The notes beneath the pieces are model-generated. The model was not told the origin of the DNA. It did no database searches and saw only the letters and a program-made list of their open reading frames with translations. Positions 13,305-24,629 of a DNA stretch of 64,000 nt are shown here, in pieces. Position 1 is the stretch's first letter. Each line of letters begins with the position of its first letter. The position numbers were made by a program, and so were the translations under genes. The DNA is from Elephas maximus indicus (taxonomy: Eukaryota > Chordata > Mammalia > Proboscidea > Elephantidae), in NCBI RefSeq assembly GCF_024166365.1, contig NC_064838.1, forward strand, positions 75,160,001 through 75,224,000, read 5' to 3'.

Positions 13305-14321
13305 TTATTGGTTCTCTGACCAAACAATATCCTTTAGTATTTCTTGTAGCTTTGGTTTGGTTTTTGGAAATTCTCTAAACTTGTGTTTGTCTGTAAATAC
13401 CTTAATTTCTCCTTCATATTTCAGAGAGAGTTTTGCTGGATATATGATCCTTGGCTGGCAGTTTTTCTCCTTCAGTGCTCTGTATATGTCATCCCATTCC
13501 CTTCTTGCCTGCATGGTTTCTGCTGAGTAGTCAGAACATACTCTTATTGATTCTCCCTTGAAGGAAACCTTTCTTTTCTCCCTGGCTGCTTTTAAAATTT
13601 TCTGTTTATCTTTGGTTTTGGTGAGTTTGATGATAATATGTCTTGGTGTTTTTCTTTTGGGATCAATCTTAAATGGGGTTCGATGAGCATCTTGGATAGA
13701 TATCCTTTCGTCTTTCATGATGTCAGGGAAGTTTTGTGTCAGGAGTTCTTCAACTATTTTCTCTGTGTTTTCTGTCCCCCCTCCCTGTTCTGGGACTCCA
13801 ATGACCCGCAGGTTATCCTTCTTGATAGAGTCCCACATAATTCTTAGGGTTTCTTCATTTTTTTAAATTCTTTTATCTGATTTTTTTTCAGCTATGTTGG
13901 TGTTGATTCCCTGGTCCTCCAGATGTCCCAGTCTGCATTCTAATTGCTCGAGTCTGCTCCTCTGACTTCCTAGTGTGTTGTCTAATTCTGTTATTTTATT
14001 GTTAATCTTTTGGATTTCTACATGTTGTCTCTCTATGGATTCTTGCAACTTATTAATTTTTCCACTATGTTCTTGAATAATCTTTTTGAGTTCTTCAACA
14101 GTTTTATCAGTGTGTTCCTTGGCTTTTTCTGCAGTTATCCTAATTTCATTTGTGATATCATTAAGCATTCTGTAAATTAGTTTTTTATATTCTGTATCTG
14201 ATAATTCCAAGATTGTATCTTCATTTGGGAAAGGTTTTGATTCTTTTGTTTGGGGGGTTGGAGAAGCTGTCACGGTCTGCTTCTTTAAGTGGTTTGATAT
14301 GGATTGTTGTCTCCGAGCCAT
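13305..14321 (-). pseudogene. L1 ORF1 (RNA-binding chaperone), one nonsense codon
   Basis: ORF1p coats L1 RNA as trimers. The ATG is at 14,321 and the natural stop at 13,305, giving about 338 codons as in other mammalian L1 ORF1. The N-terminal half (14,321-13,863) is a long heptad-rich coiled coil ('EELKKIIQEHSGKINKLQES'). The C-terminal half has the RRM-like and basic domain ('RHIIIKLTKTKDKQKILKAA'). An in-frame TAA at 13,863-13,865 lies in an A-rich run at the hinge; the frame is unchanged on both sides. ORF2 lies about 460 nt downstream, the usual bicistronic arrangement. Confidence 0.92.
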
Positions 14322-15360
14322 CACTGGGAAACTAGTTTTTCCAGAAAATCCGCTAAAAAAAAAAAATGCAGTCAGATCCCTATCAGAGTTCTCCCTCTGC
14401 CTCAGGCTATTCAGATGTTAATGAAGCCGCCTGGGGAGGGTGGGGGAGGGAACAGAGAGATAGGAGAGTAGCACCTCAGAATATAGCCAGAGTTGCTTGT
14501 CTTGCTTGGAATGACTATTATATCTGAGATTCCCGCAGGCTCATCGCCTATGTGTGCTGGCTGTGTGGAGATTGCCCCCGGGGGGTCTGGCCCGCTGGAG
14601 TCAAGGTCAGATCCTCCGCTTCCAGCCCCACGCCCAGCGTCAAGGCTCCCCTACTGGGACGGTGCACTCTCGACTCCAAAATCAGTCGCTGCCTCCCGGG
14701 GACTTCTCGTCCCTCCAGCCGCGTGGCCGTGCCGCCCCCGAGAACCAGTTGGGCCTCCTCCCGGGGTTAGTTCAGATGGGTGGAGCAGCTCCCCGTGCTT
14801 GTGCCGTAACCGAGTGTCCCGGCTGGGACGCTGTTCTCCCCACTCCAATACCAGTCGCTGCCTCCCGGGGACTTCTCCTACCAGCTGCGTCCCACGCCGC
14901 CCGCGCGACCCAGCTGGGCCCCTTCCTGGGATTAGTTCAGGGGGGTTGAGCAACTCTCCGTGTTTATGGCGTACCTGCGTCCAGTCCAAATCCCTGCGGG
15001 ACGGTTCCCCGGCTTGGACGCTGCTCTTTCTGCTCCAAGACCTGTCACTGCCTCCCGGGGACTTCTCCTACCGGCTGCGTCCCACGCCTCCCGTGGAACC
15101 GGCTGGTCCCCCTCCAGGGGTTAGTTCAGGGGGGTGGAGCAGGTCTCTGTGCTTGTGCCGTACCTGACTGGTACGCTGGCTCCAGGCTCTGGAAACAATC
15201 GCTGCTTCCCTGTATTAGTTCATTCTCCGTCTCTAAATCTGTGTTTGTTGTTCAGGGTTCGTAGATTGTTATGTATGTGATTGATTCACTTGTTTTTCCG
15301 TGTCGTTGTTGTAAGAGGGATCCGAGGTAGTGTCTGCCTAGTCTGCCATCTTGGCTCCGC
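14322..15360 (-). promoter_or_regulatory. L1 5'UTR / internal promoter with tandem units
   Basis: GC- and CpG-rich compared with the AT-rich surroundings. On the plus strand, units starting at CAGTCGCTGCCTCCCGGGGA recur at about 14,683, 14,852, 15,042 and 15,196 (spacing 169, 190 and 154 nt), a monomer-like tandem structure. The 5' terminus holds CCAAGATGGC, the known YY1-type site of mammalian L1 promoters. Open frames across this region (for example 14,493-15,167) come from its high GC content and are not genes. Confidence 0.82.
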
Positions 15361-15377
15361 CCCCATTTCATTTTTTT

Positions 15378-18300
15378 GTTTGGATTATTTGCATCCTGTC
15401 CTGTATTTTTTTGTCAGTTTTGCTCATGGTTTGCAATTTTCTTGATCCTTTCAAAGAACCAACTTTTGGTTTTGTTGATTCTTTCTATTGTGTGTGTGTG
15501 TTTGTCTATTTCATTTATTTCCACTCTGATCTTTATTACTCCCTTTCTTCTGGTGGCTGTGGGGTTGTTTTGATGTTCTCTTTCTATTTGCTCAAGTTGT
15601 GTAGGTTATGTTTTGATTTTGTCCCTTTCTTCATGTGTGTGTCTATTGCTATAAACTGACTTCGGAGGACTGCCTTTGTGTCTCAAAGGTTTTGGTATAA
15701 CGTGTTTTCATTCTCATTTGATTCTAGGAATTTTTTGATTCTATCTCTGATATCATCTATTACCCAAGGGTTTTAAGAAGGGCGTTATTTAGTTTCCATG
15801 TAATTGCTTTCTTTTTTTTTTCCTTGCTCCTCCCATTGTTAATTTCTACTTTGATGGTGTTGTGGTCATAGAAGATACTTTGAATTATTTCAGTGTTTTG
15901 GATTTTGTTGAGGGTTGCTCTGTGATTGAAGGTGTAGTCTATTCTGTAGAACATTCCATATGTGTTGGAAAAGAATGTGTACTTTGCAGCTGTTGGATGG
16001 AGTGTTCTATATATATCTATGAGCTCAAGTTGGCTGATTGTGGCCTTTAGAACTTTTGTATCTTTGTTGCGTTTCTTTCTAGATGTTCTGTCCTTTACCT
16101 AGATGAGTGTGTTGAAATTTCCTACCACTATTGTGAAACTGTCACTTTCTCTTTTCAGTGCTGTTAGAGTTTGTTGTATGAAATTTGGAGCCCTGTCATT
16201 GGGTGTGTAGATGTTTGATATGGTTAAGTCTTCATGATGGGTCATCCCTTTAATCATTATATAGGGCCCTTCTTTGTCTTTTATGGTGGATTTTGTATTA
16301 AAGTCTATTTTATCTGAGATTAGCATTGCCACTCCTCCTTTTTGGTAGTTATTTGCTTAATATATATATTTTTTGGTCCTTTTTTCTGCCTTTGTTTCTA
16401 AGCTGTGTCTCTTGTAGAATGGATCCTGTTTTTTAATCCATTCGGTCACTCTCTGTCTCTTTATGTGTGCATTTAGGCCATTTACATTCAGTGTAATTAC
16501 TGATAGGTGTAAGTTTATTGCTGTCATTTTGTAGTGCTTTTTTTGTGGTGCTAACATATTTTTTTTTCCCCCTCTTACTCTCCTGTGCTGAGTTCCTTTT
16601 GTTTGTGGATTTTTTTTCATTTCTTTTGGTTTTGTAGATTTTGTTTTTATTGAGACTTTATGTTTTTCTTTTTCATTTTGATGAGTAGGTTTGTTAACTT
16701 TCTTTCTGGTTACCTTGAAATTGACCCTTATCTTCCCAGGTTTGAACCAGTCTATTATTAATTGGTATCGCCTTGCCTTCCTTTCCATTTGATAATTCTA
16801 TAACTACACTGCTTATTTCCTCTTTTATTGTTCTGACATTGTTGTCATTTACAGATTAACGTCTCTGGTTCCCTGTTGCATTTCTTTTGGTTTTGGATAG
16901 TCCTTCAGAGTTTGTTTCCTAGGTTTATATCTGGCTAGTACAGTTTTGCATACTAGATTCAAGCTGTGGCCTGATGCTGTTTGTTTTCAGACTGAAGGAT
17001 TCCTTTTAATAATTCCTTTAAGTTTTGTTTGTTTTTTACACATTCCCTTCATTTCTGTTAATCTGGAAACATCCTAATTTCACCTTCATATTTGAACAAG
17101 AGTTTTGAGGGCGTTTTGTACTTGGTTGGCAATTTTTTTCTTTCAAGTTTTTATGTATGTCATTCCGTTGCCTTCTTCTCTGCATGGTTTCTGCTGAATT
17201 ATCAGGGCTTAATCTTATTGCTTCTCTTCTGTATGTGACTTTTTGTTTTTCTGTAGCTGCTGTCAGGATTTTTTCTTTGTCTTTTTTTGTTTTTAGCAAG
17301 TGTGATTATGATTTGCCTTGGTGATTTTCTTTTGGGGTCCATCCTATATGGGGTTCATTGAGCTTCTTGAATGGTCATCTTTTCATCTTTCATGATATCG
17401 GGGAAGCTTTCTGTCAGCAATTCTTCAGTGCTTCTCTCTGTGTTTTCCATTTTCTCCTCCTCTTCTGGAACTCTCATCACTTGAAAATTTTTGCTTTTGA
17501 TTATATCGCAGATAATTCTCAGGGTTTCTGCATTTTTCTTCATTCTTTTTTTCAGATTTTTTCTCAGAGTTGTATCCAGGTGTTTCTCTTCAGTTTCACA
17601 GATCTTGTCTTCAATCATTTCGAACCTGCTCCTTGGCCCTTCTATGATGCTGTCTATTTCTGAAATTTTGTTATCTTTTGAATTTCTAATTTTTGTTTTG
17701 GTATGATTTCTAGTTGAGAATTTATTTTGTATTTTTCATGTATTATTTTCCTAAATTCTTCCAGTTTTTGACTGTGTTTTCCATGCATTTGTCTGCCTTT
17801 TTTTTATAAATTTTTCTATTTTTGCCTGCTTTTTGCTTCATTCTCAGATAGCTTTGAATATGAGAGATTTGAATTCCCTGTCAGCAGTTCTAGTGCCTTT
17901 TCTTCTACTGGAAAGTCATTTTATGTTTTATTTTGGACACCTACTGGTACCTTTCTGTCCTGCTTTTATATATATTTTGATATTACTTGCTGTCTTTAGG
18001 ACATTCCTTATTTATTTTCTTGGTTTATTGATTGTAGATCTGTTTGTTTCATCCTGCTTTTTTGTTTTATTTGGTTACGTCTGAGAAGGTGGGCTGTGCA
18101 TTCTTTGTTGTTTTGTTCATCTCTTGTCACCATACTATTCACCTCCTTGTCCAATGGACAGGTCCAATCATTCAGTTATGGTGCAGCACGGCATGTCCAG
18201 CTGAAGGGGGGTGACTGGGTTGGGTTGCTTGTGGCATGTACTATGGCCAACATGGTGGGCCAGAAATCAGTGCTGGGCAGGTTCTGGTAGGCCACGTCTA

Positions 18301-19902
18301 TGCTGGTGAGGAAAGAGAGCAGAGAGGAACAGGAGCCAAAAAGCAGCAAACAAACAAAAAAAGAGTGCTAAGTGATCTTGCTGTTGGAATGGAGAGATAC
18401 AAAACTAAGAAATGTAGAGAAACAAACAGGAAAATTTGAAAATAAGAGTGAAAAAAGGAAAGAAAATTAACTATATAAAAATTTGGAAAAGAAAATGACC
18501 CAGGGGTCATACCTGTTTGGCTACAAAGACTGAAGAAGTGGCTCTCAGGCTGCACAGTATAGCCTGGCTATAGGGGGTATAGGTGTCATACAACTCCAGG
18601 TATTCAGGAGACAGGAAAAGAATGTAAGTATAGAGAGATGAGATCTGAGAAATTAAGACAGACAGAAAGGAAAAAGGAGAGAAAAAAAGAAAGAAGAAAG
18701 AAAGGAAGAATGGAAGAAAAGAAAGAAAGAAAGGAAAGGAAGGAAGGAAGGAAGGGAGGGAGGGAGGGAGGGAGGGAGGGAGGGAGGGAGGGAGGGAGGG
18801 AGGAAGGAAGGAAGTAAGGAAGGAAGGAAGGAAGGAAGGAAGGAAGGAAGGAAGGAAGGAAGGAAGGAAGGAAGGAAGGAAGGAAAAAGAAATTCCCCCA
18901 GGGGCTGTGCAGATTGGGAAATTGGCTCCTAAGCTGCAGCACAGCTAGAAGGGGCTCCCAAGCTATGAAAAGAAAAAGAAAACAAACAAATAGAACAAAG
19001 CAAAAGCTAAACAAAGCCAATAAAATAAAATAAAAAAGCCCCAGCGATCCCACCAGCATGGTATTGCAGCAGGGGAAGTGGTTCCCAGTTAAGCAACACT
19101 TCACAGCCTTTCAAGAAGAAGCAAAGCTGAGACATCTAGCCGGGTGTCTTATAGAAAGTACAGAGAGGTTCTGGGAGTCACAGAAGAAATGGAAAGAAAG
19201 CAACACCAACAAGAGACAGTTGGCACTGGAGGAGCAGGCAAGTGTGGGCTGGGTGAACCCAAGTGGTCTGGGACCAAAGTAGTTGCCTCCCTATCAAGAA
19301 ATTGTGGCCAGTACGAAGGAGAAGAGGCCGAAGAAGGGGAGGAGAAGTGTGGGGGTTAGGAAAAATTATGTCACTGGTTACCGGGCTCTCTGTCTCCTGC
19401 TGGGAACTTCGTGAAGCCACTCTCCTATACTCCTTGTCTGCTGATTTCTGATGTGGATGAGGTGAAACCAAGCAGTGAGGACTTTGCACTTCCCAGTCAG
19501 CCAAGCCCCTGGAGTCAGCAAGGAAGCACAAAAATAGATCAGAGAGGAGAGTTTAGGGGTTGCGGAAGCATATATTGCTGGTTGCTGGGTGCTTTGTCTC
19601 TTTCTGGGATCTCCATGAAGCTGCTTTCCATGTTCCCTGTCTGCCAGTTTCTGACAGGAGTACAAGATGGTGAAAGTGTGCTCTGTTAGTTGATAGGGAA
19701 CCTCTGCAATTATCTCTCCTCGCTCTCTGTTCTCTCTCAGCTTCTTATTCATTTGATGTTTGACTGAGTTCTTTATCTCTTCATTTGGCACTTCAGGCTC
19801 CAGGAATGGTGTTTGTCTCTGTTTTACTTAGTTTTTTGGGTCTTTGTTGTGAAGGGACAATGTGGTGCTTTTGTCTATGGCTCCATGTTTGCCAAAAGTC
19901 CA
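15378..19902 (-). mobile_element. Old L1, 5' part: ORF2 N-terminus, ORF1 and 5'UTR, degenerate
   Basis: Continuation of the element that starts at 4,460. The ORF2 endonuclease is readable in pieces ('VITLNVNGLNAHIKRQRVTE' near 16,500, 'VVGNFNT' near 16,100); its start codon was near 16,527. ORF1 fragments occur at 17,036-17,299 and 17,355-17,618. The 5'UTR runs from about 18,100 to 19,902 and contains a long GGAA/GGGA tract. The 5' end abuts the RTE at the target duplication 19,903-19,915. Confidence 0.85.
18664..18892 (+). repeat. Homopurine (GGAA)n/(GGGA)n tract
   Basis: About 230 nt almost purely A/G on the plus strand. The only interruptions are pyrimidines at 18,711 and 18,815. The core from about 18,755 to 18,802 is (GGGA)n and the flanks are (GGAA)n. 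It lies in the old L1 5'UTR. Minus-strand Pro/Ser/Leu/Phe open frames over it are low-complexity artefacts. Confidence 0.95.
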
Positions 19903-20522
19903 AAATGTTCTTTTTGATGATGAATGCAGTGCCATTCCTCTTCAATTAGTCATTCTGGCATAGTAGACCATAAATAAGACCATCTTTATCAAAATGTCCC
20001 ATAGCAGACCATTTCAGCTCACTAATAGCTAGGATCAATTATTATGCATTCCATTTCATTTTTGATGATTTCTAATTTTCCTAGATTCATACTTCATACA
20101 TTTCATGTTTCTATCATTAATGGATAATTGCAACTTTCTTCTCATTGTGAGTTGTGCCACATCAGCAAATGAAAGCCCTAAAAGATTGAATCCTTCCATA
20201 TCATTAAGATCTACTCTACCATGAGGTAGCAGCTCTTCCCCAGTCATATTTTGAGTGGCTTCAAGCCTGAGGGCTCATTTTGTAGCATTATATCAGACAC
20301 TGTTTTGCTGCTATTCATAAGGTTTTCACAGGGTAATTTTTTTTTTTTTTTTTTGGAAGTAGACCACTAGGTCCTTCTAAAACTGCCTTAATCTGGAAGT
20401 TCAGCTGAAACCTGTCCACTAAGGGTGACCCTACTGGTATTTGAGTACCTGTAGCATGGCTTCCTGCCTCAGAGCAACATGAATGCCACTACATTACCAC
20501 AAACTGACAGACACATGGAGAA
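19903..20522 (-). mobile_element. RTE-clade LINE, 5' end of the element split by L1
   Basis: Resumes exactly where 1,683-4,459 stopped (AAATGTTCTTTTTGATGATG) and ends at the element's 5' terminus near CACAAACTGACAGACACATG. Endonuclease-domain remnants only, no long frame. A T-run at 20,338-20,354 interrupts it. Confidence 0.85.
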
Positions 20523-20759
20523 TTTTTTTTGATTAACTGATGAAATATTTTCGGAATGTTTGGCTGTTAAGAGTTAATGGTGAACAAACATTGCGGCTTG
20601 TCAAATTTTGGATTCCTTACCATTTTCCTCCACCCTTCTAAAAAAAATTTTTTTTTTTCTTCTAATCATAGTGGCTTCTACCAGGGACTGATGCTGAACT
20701 AGGGCAGACACTCTACAAAATGGTCAATCATTTAAATTTAGTCTACTATACTCAATTAT
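20523..20759. other. Unique spacer
   Basis: AT-rich DNA between the RTE and a SINE; nothing recognisable apart from a short A/T homopolymer block at 20,640-20,660. Confidence 0.5.
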
Positions 20760-20930
20760 AGGAAACTCTGGTGGCATAGTGGTTAAGTACTATGGCTGTT
20801 AGCCAAAATGTCGGCAGTTCAAATCCACCAGGTGCTTATTGGAAAGTCTTTGAGGCAGTTCTACTCTGACCTATAGGGTCACTATGAGTTGGAATGGGCT
20901 TGGCATCAACAGGTTTGGTTTTTTGGTTTT
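20760..20930 (+). repeat. tRNA-derived afrotherian-type SINE
   Basis: AACTCTGGTGGCATAGTGGT head, B-box-like CAGTTCAAATCCACCAGG, and tail GACCTATAGGGTCACTATGA..GGTTTGGTTTTTTGG. Confidence 0.88.
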
Positions 20931-21483
20931 ACTCAATTATGTGAGCAAGCTTATTCAAATTTCCTCTCTAGAATTTGGACTAGGTAACTTGACAGGTTGG
21001 AGGGAAGAAGAAAAAGCTTGTAGAATGCATGGAAGGACATCCTTTGTCTTGAAAACTAAAGGCACGTGTGAGCACACATTTTAAGGAAACAGAGAACATA
21101 AAGATAGTACAAAAAAAAGATGGTAGAGAGCAATAAAAGTAAGAGAAAAAAGGGAAATCATGCGAAAACTCACAGAACACAAGAGATGACACGCTAGTAC
21201 TATCAACATCCTGAGGGAATTTCTAGTTTCCCTGAAGTCCTTGAGGACTTTTATGATTAACATGATTTTACAAAATAAAATGATCAGCGTACTCTTTTTA
21301 ATCACTAAACAGGTCTGACGGTATCCTAGTACCTGATTTATTATATCCAAAATACCAATTGTAATTTTATAATGACATGCAAGAAGTAAAACAACTAATT
21401 GCTCCAACTATTCTTTCATGGTGATGAGCACATAGGAGATGAACATTTACTAGAAAATGAGTAGAGAACTATATAATAAGTTA
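20931..21483. other. Unique DNA, nothing recognised
   Basis: AT-rich, short open frames on both strands only. No splice-flanked exon or repeat signature identified. Confidence 0.5.
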
Positions 21484-22825
21484 TTGTTGTTGTTAGGTAC
21501 TGTCGAGTCAGTTTGAACTCAGAGTGACCCTATGTACAACGGAATGAAACATCAACTGGTCCCGTTCCATAATCACAACTGATGCTATGCTTGAGCCCAT
21601 TGTTGCAGCCATTGCATCAATCCATCTCGTGGAGGGTCTTCCTCTCTTTTGTTGGCCTTCTACTTTACCAAGCATGATGTCCTTTTCCAGGGACTGGTCA
21701 TTCTTGTTAACAGGTTCAAAGTATATGAGGTGGAGTCTCATCATCCTTGTCTTTAAGGAGCATTCTGGCTGTACTTCTTACAAGAAACAATTCTCTGTTC
21801 TTTTGGCAGTGCATGGTATATTCAATATTCTTCACCAACACCATAATTCAAAGGCATCAATTCTCCAAACTTCCTTATTCATTGTCCAACCTTCACATGC
21901 ATATGAGGTGAATGAAAGCACTTGGGCCAGGCAAACTTTGGACTTTAAAGTGACTTGTTTGCTTTTTAACACTTTAAAGAAGTCTTTTGCAGCAGATTTG
22001 CACAATACCATATGTCTGTTGATTTCCTGACTCCTGCTTCCCTGGGTGTTGATTGTGAGTCCAAGTAATGAAATCCTGGACAACTTCAATGTTTTCTCTG
22101 TATATAATGATGTTGTTCATTGGTCCACTAGTGAGGATTTCTGTGTTTTTTTTTTTTTATGTTGAGGTATAATCTATAATAAATCTGTATTCCTCGATCT
22201 TCATTACTAAGTACTTCAAGTCCTTTTCACTTTCAGCAAGCAAGGCTGTGTCATCTGTGTAATACAGGTTGTTATCTGATGCCCCTTTCTTCTTCATGTA
22301 GTCCACCTTCTCAGGTTATTTGCTCAACATACAGATTGAATAAGTATGGTCAAATGACAACCTGATAAACATCTTTCCTGATATTAAAACATGCAGTATC
22401 CCCTTGTTCTATTTGAACAACTGCTTCTTGTTCTTTGTAGAGGTTCCACATGAGCACAATTAAGTGTTCTGGAATTCCCATTCTTCGGGACGTTATTCAT
22501 AATTTCTTATAATACACACAGTTGAGTGTCTTTGCATAGTCAGTAAAACACAGGCCAACATAGCTCATCTTACAGCACTATACTGGACAATGCTTCACTA
22601 CTATTCATAGGGTTTTCACTGGCTAATTTTTTTTCAGAAGTAGATCGCCAGGTCCTTCTTCCTAGTTTGTCTTAGCCTGGAAGCTCAGCTGAAAATTTTC
22701 CACTGTGGTGACTGTGACAGTTAAGGTTGCGTGTTATTGAATAATGGTTGCATAGCTTCTAGCCTCAAAGCAACATGCAAGCCCCCGCATATGACAAACT
22801 GACAGACACGCAAGGGACGCAATAA
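21484..22825 (-). mobile_element. Second RTE LINE, internally deleted
   Basis: Begins with the RTE 3' end (TTGTTGTTGTTAGGTACTGT) and covers the C-terminal and RT region. At about 22,560 it jumps straight to the 5'-end sequence (CATAGGGTTTTCACTGGCTAA..ACAAACTGACAGACACGC), so the endonuclease and linker parts are missing. Non-functional. Confidence 0.82.
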
Positions 22826-22904
22826 GTGGTAGGCCTAAACACAACATTAGTGTGCTTGGGATGAAAGGTGTGGTGACAACATTTGGGAATCTTACCAAAA
22901 AAAA

Positions 22905-23102
22905 AAAAAAAGCAGATCCATTGCTGTTGAGTCGATTTCTATTCATAGTGACCCTATAGGACAGAGTAGAACTGCTCTATAGGGTTTCCAAGGCTTTGAT
23001 TTTTATGAAAGCAGACTGACACACTTTTCTCCTGTCTGTGACGTGGCCTGTGGTTTTGATCCAATGACCTTTTAGTTAGCAGTTGAGCACTATGATATAG
23101 GT
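22905..23102 (-). repeat. tRNA-derived SINE
   Basis: Reverse-strand SINE: 'ATTCATAGTGACCCTATAGG', 'TATAGGGTTTCCAAGGC', and 'TTAGTTAGCAGTTGAGCAC' at its head end. A-run at 22,899-22,913. Confidence 0.85.
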
Positions 23103-23379
23103 CACATATTTCCTCCTGAAAAAGAAAAAAACAAGAATAAAAACCTCCCCCTTGCCCTCCCCCACCTGAGATCTGCATATGGTAGAGGCAGATTAGTGAG
23201 GTAATATGTGCCTGCAGCTGGAATCCTGGGAGCAGAGAGAGGAAGGACCCCATAGTTCAGTATGTAGACTTTCACTTAATCCTTGTATATGAAGCTGCAC
23301 ACTTCCTAATTTTCCCCCACAGTTATATCAAAATTTTCTAGCTCAATTCCTATCTACTATTGATTATTGAAAAAAGAAA

Positions 23380-23583
23380 AAATGTTACCCTTGAGTCCAT
23401 TCTGATTCCTGGTGACCCCATGTGTTCCATAGTAGAATTGTTTTCCGTTGGGTTTCAATGGCTGTGATCTTTTAGAAGTAGAGTCCCAGGCTTTTCTTCC
23501 AAGGCTCCTGTGGATGCATTCAAACCTCTGATCTTTTGGGTAATAGCCAAACACTTAACTGTTTGCACCACCCAGGAACTCCA
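23380..23583 (-). repeat. tRNA-derived SINE (shared by both Y copies)
   Basis: Reverse-strand SINE ending in CACCACCCAGGAACTCC. The counterpart is at 51,668-51,870, so it was present before the duplication. Confidence 0.85.
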
Positions 23584-24241
23584 CCTATGGCTAAAAAAAA
23601 AAAAAAAAAATGACTATTTCTTAATGGAAGAAACAAGAAACTATTCAGAATGATTATTTTTTTAACAAAAGGACTAGAAAGAGATTAGATTTTTTTCATT
23701 TTGTACGTTTTTGAAATATTTGGATTTTCAAAACTTATGCATGCATTACTTCATATTTTCATGTCAACAGAGTCATCTAGGTGGTAAAATTATGTACTCT
23801 GTTTTCATCTTTTTATGCCTTTGTGTTATAGAAAAGTAAACCGTAAGTTCATATTTTAAAAAAAGAACAGTATTTTCTGTTAAACAAGGTGAGCTATCCA
23901 TAAAAATTTATTTCCTCTCTCTTCTAAATTCTCAGTGAAATAAAAGTAAAAATATATATATATATATTAGCCTACAAAGAAAAAAAAAATACAAAAACTA
24001 GACAAAACAGGAAATAACAGTTGCCGAAAGACTGTCACATGCTTTAAAGCATGATGGTAGGTAACTGACTTAGCGGAATGGAGGAATTTACAACTACCTG
24101 AAGAAGGGCAGTGAAAAAAGCAAGTTAGTTCACCTAGAAAGATCCGGAGGTGTTACAAACTTGAAGCATCAAGTTTCACTGAATGCAGGGGTGAAAATTT
24201 ACGCTGGATTAAGGGAGGAATATTTTATTTTCCAGACTATA
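23584..24241. other. Unique module Y DNA
   Basis: AT-rich, with an A-run near 23,595 and (TA)n at 23,952-23,968. No gene recognised. Homologous to about 51,871-52,499. Confidence 0.5.
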
Positions 24242-24604
24242 CAGGCGGTCCCAGAGCTATGAACACTGAACTTACAATCAGTACTTGTGAACCAACCTCC
24301 ATAAAGCCTATTATATTAACAATTTGAGGTACATAAAATGGTTCACAAAAACATGTGGGCAGTATTGTGGGATGAATATCAAAACGTTCTTATTAATGTA
24401 TGATTCTGTTGAAGATGTTTTAGGGTACCTGGAAGAGTTTCTTTTTTTATGCTTTGAAAAGTATACTATACACTGTATAATAAGACAAACATTTGAATAA
24501 CTGATGTTAGATACAAACTGTACCTAACTGAACCGACTTATTTACAAATTTTATTTAAAGACAGATTTAGGAATGGAACTTGTTTGCAATCTTGGGACTG
24601 CCTG
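24242..24604. mobile_element. Tc1/mariner-type MITE (Tigger-like) with TA duplication
   Basis: About 363 bp bounded by TIRs: CAGGCGGTCCCAGAG at the left and the complement of CTTGGGACTGCCTG at the right, flanked by TA (24,240-24,241 and 24,605-24,606). No transposase frame. The matching site in module Y copy 2 (about 52,500) reads straight through as CTCTATATTACG without the element. Confidence 0.8.
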
Positions 24605-24629
24605 TATTCCATACAGCCAGGAGACATCC

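Larger units (their letters stand above)
8029..15360 (-). mobile_element. Young, near-complete L1 (LINE-1) element
   Basis: About 7.3 kb, minus strand, with poly(A) as poly-T at 8,029-8,034, a 3'UTR of about 1 kb, ORF2, ORF1 and a 5'UTR of about 1 kb that begins with GGGCGGAGCCAAGATGGCAG (plus-strand complement near 15,342-15,360). A 17-bp target duplication, CCCCATTTCATTTTTTT, flanks it at 8,012-8,028 and 15,361-15,377. It lies inside the older L1 in the same orientation. Copy 2 does not extend to this site, so whether the insertion is private to copy 1 cannot be read here. Only three disabling lesions are visible: one stop in ORF1, one 2-nt insertion and one stop in ORF2. Confidence 0.95.

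Noticed and set aside
14493-15167. 224-codon plus-strand frame rich in Pro, Ser and Arg
   Set aside because: It lies antisense across the CpG-rich L1 5'UTR and its tandem units; GC bias keeps it open. The matching frames at 63,363-63,983 arise the same way.
18604-19104. 166-codon frame with FLPS repeats
   Set aside because: Translation of the GGAA/GGGA microsatellite complement, low complexity only.
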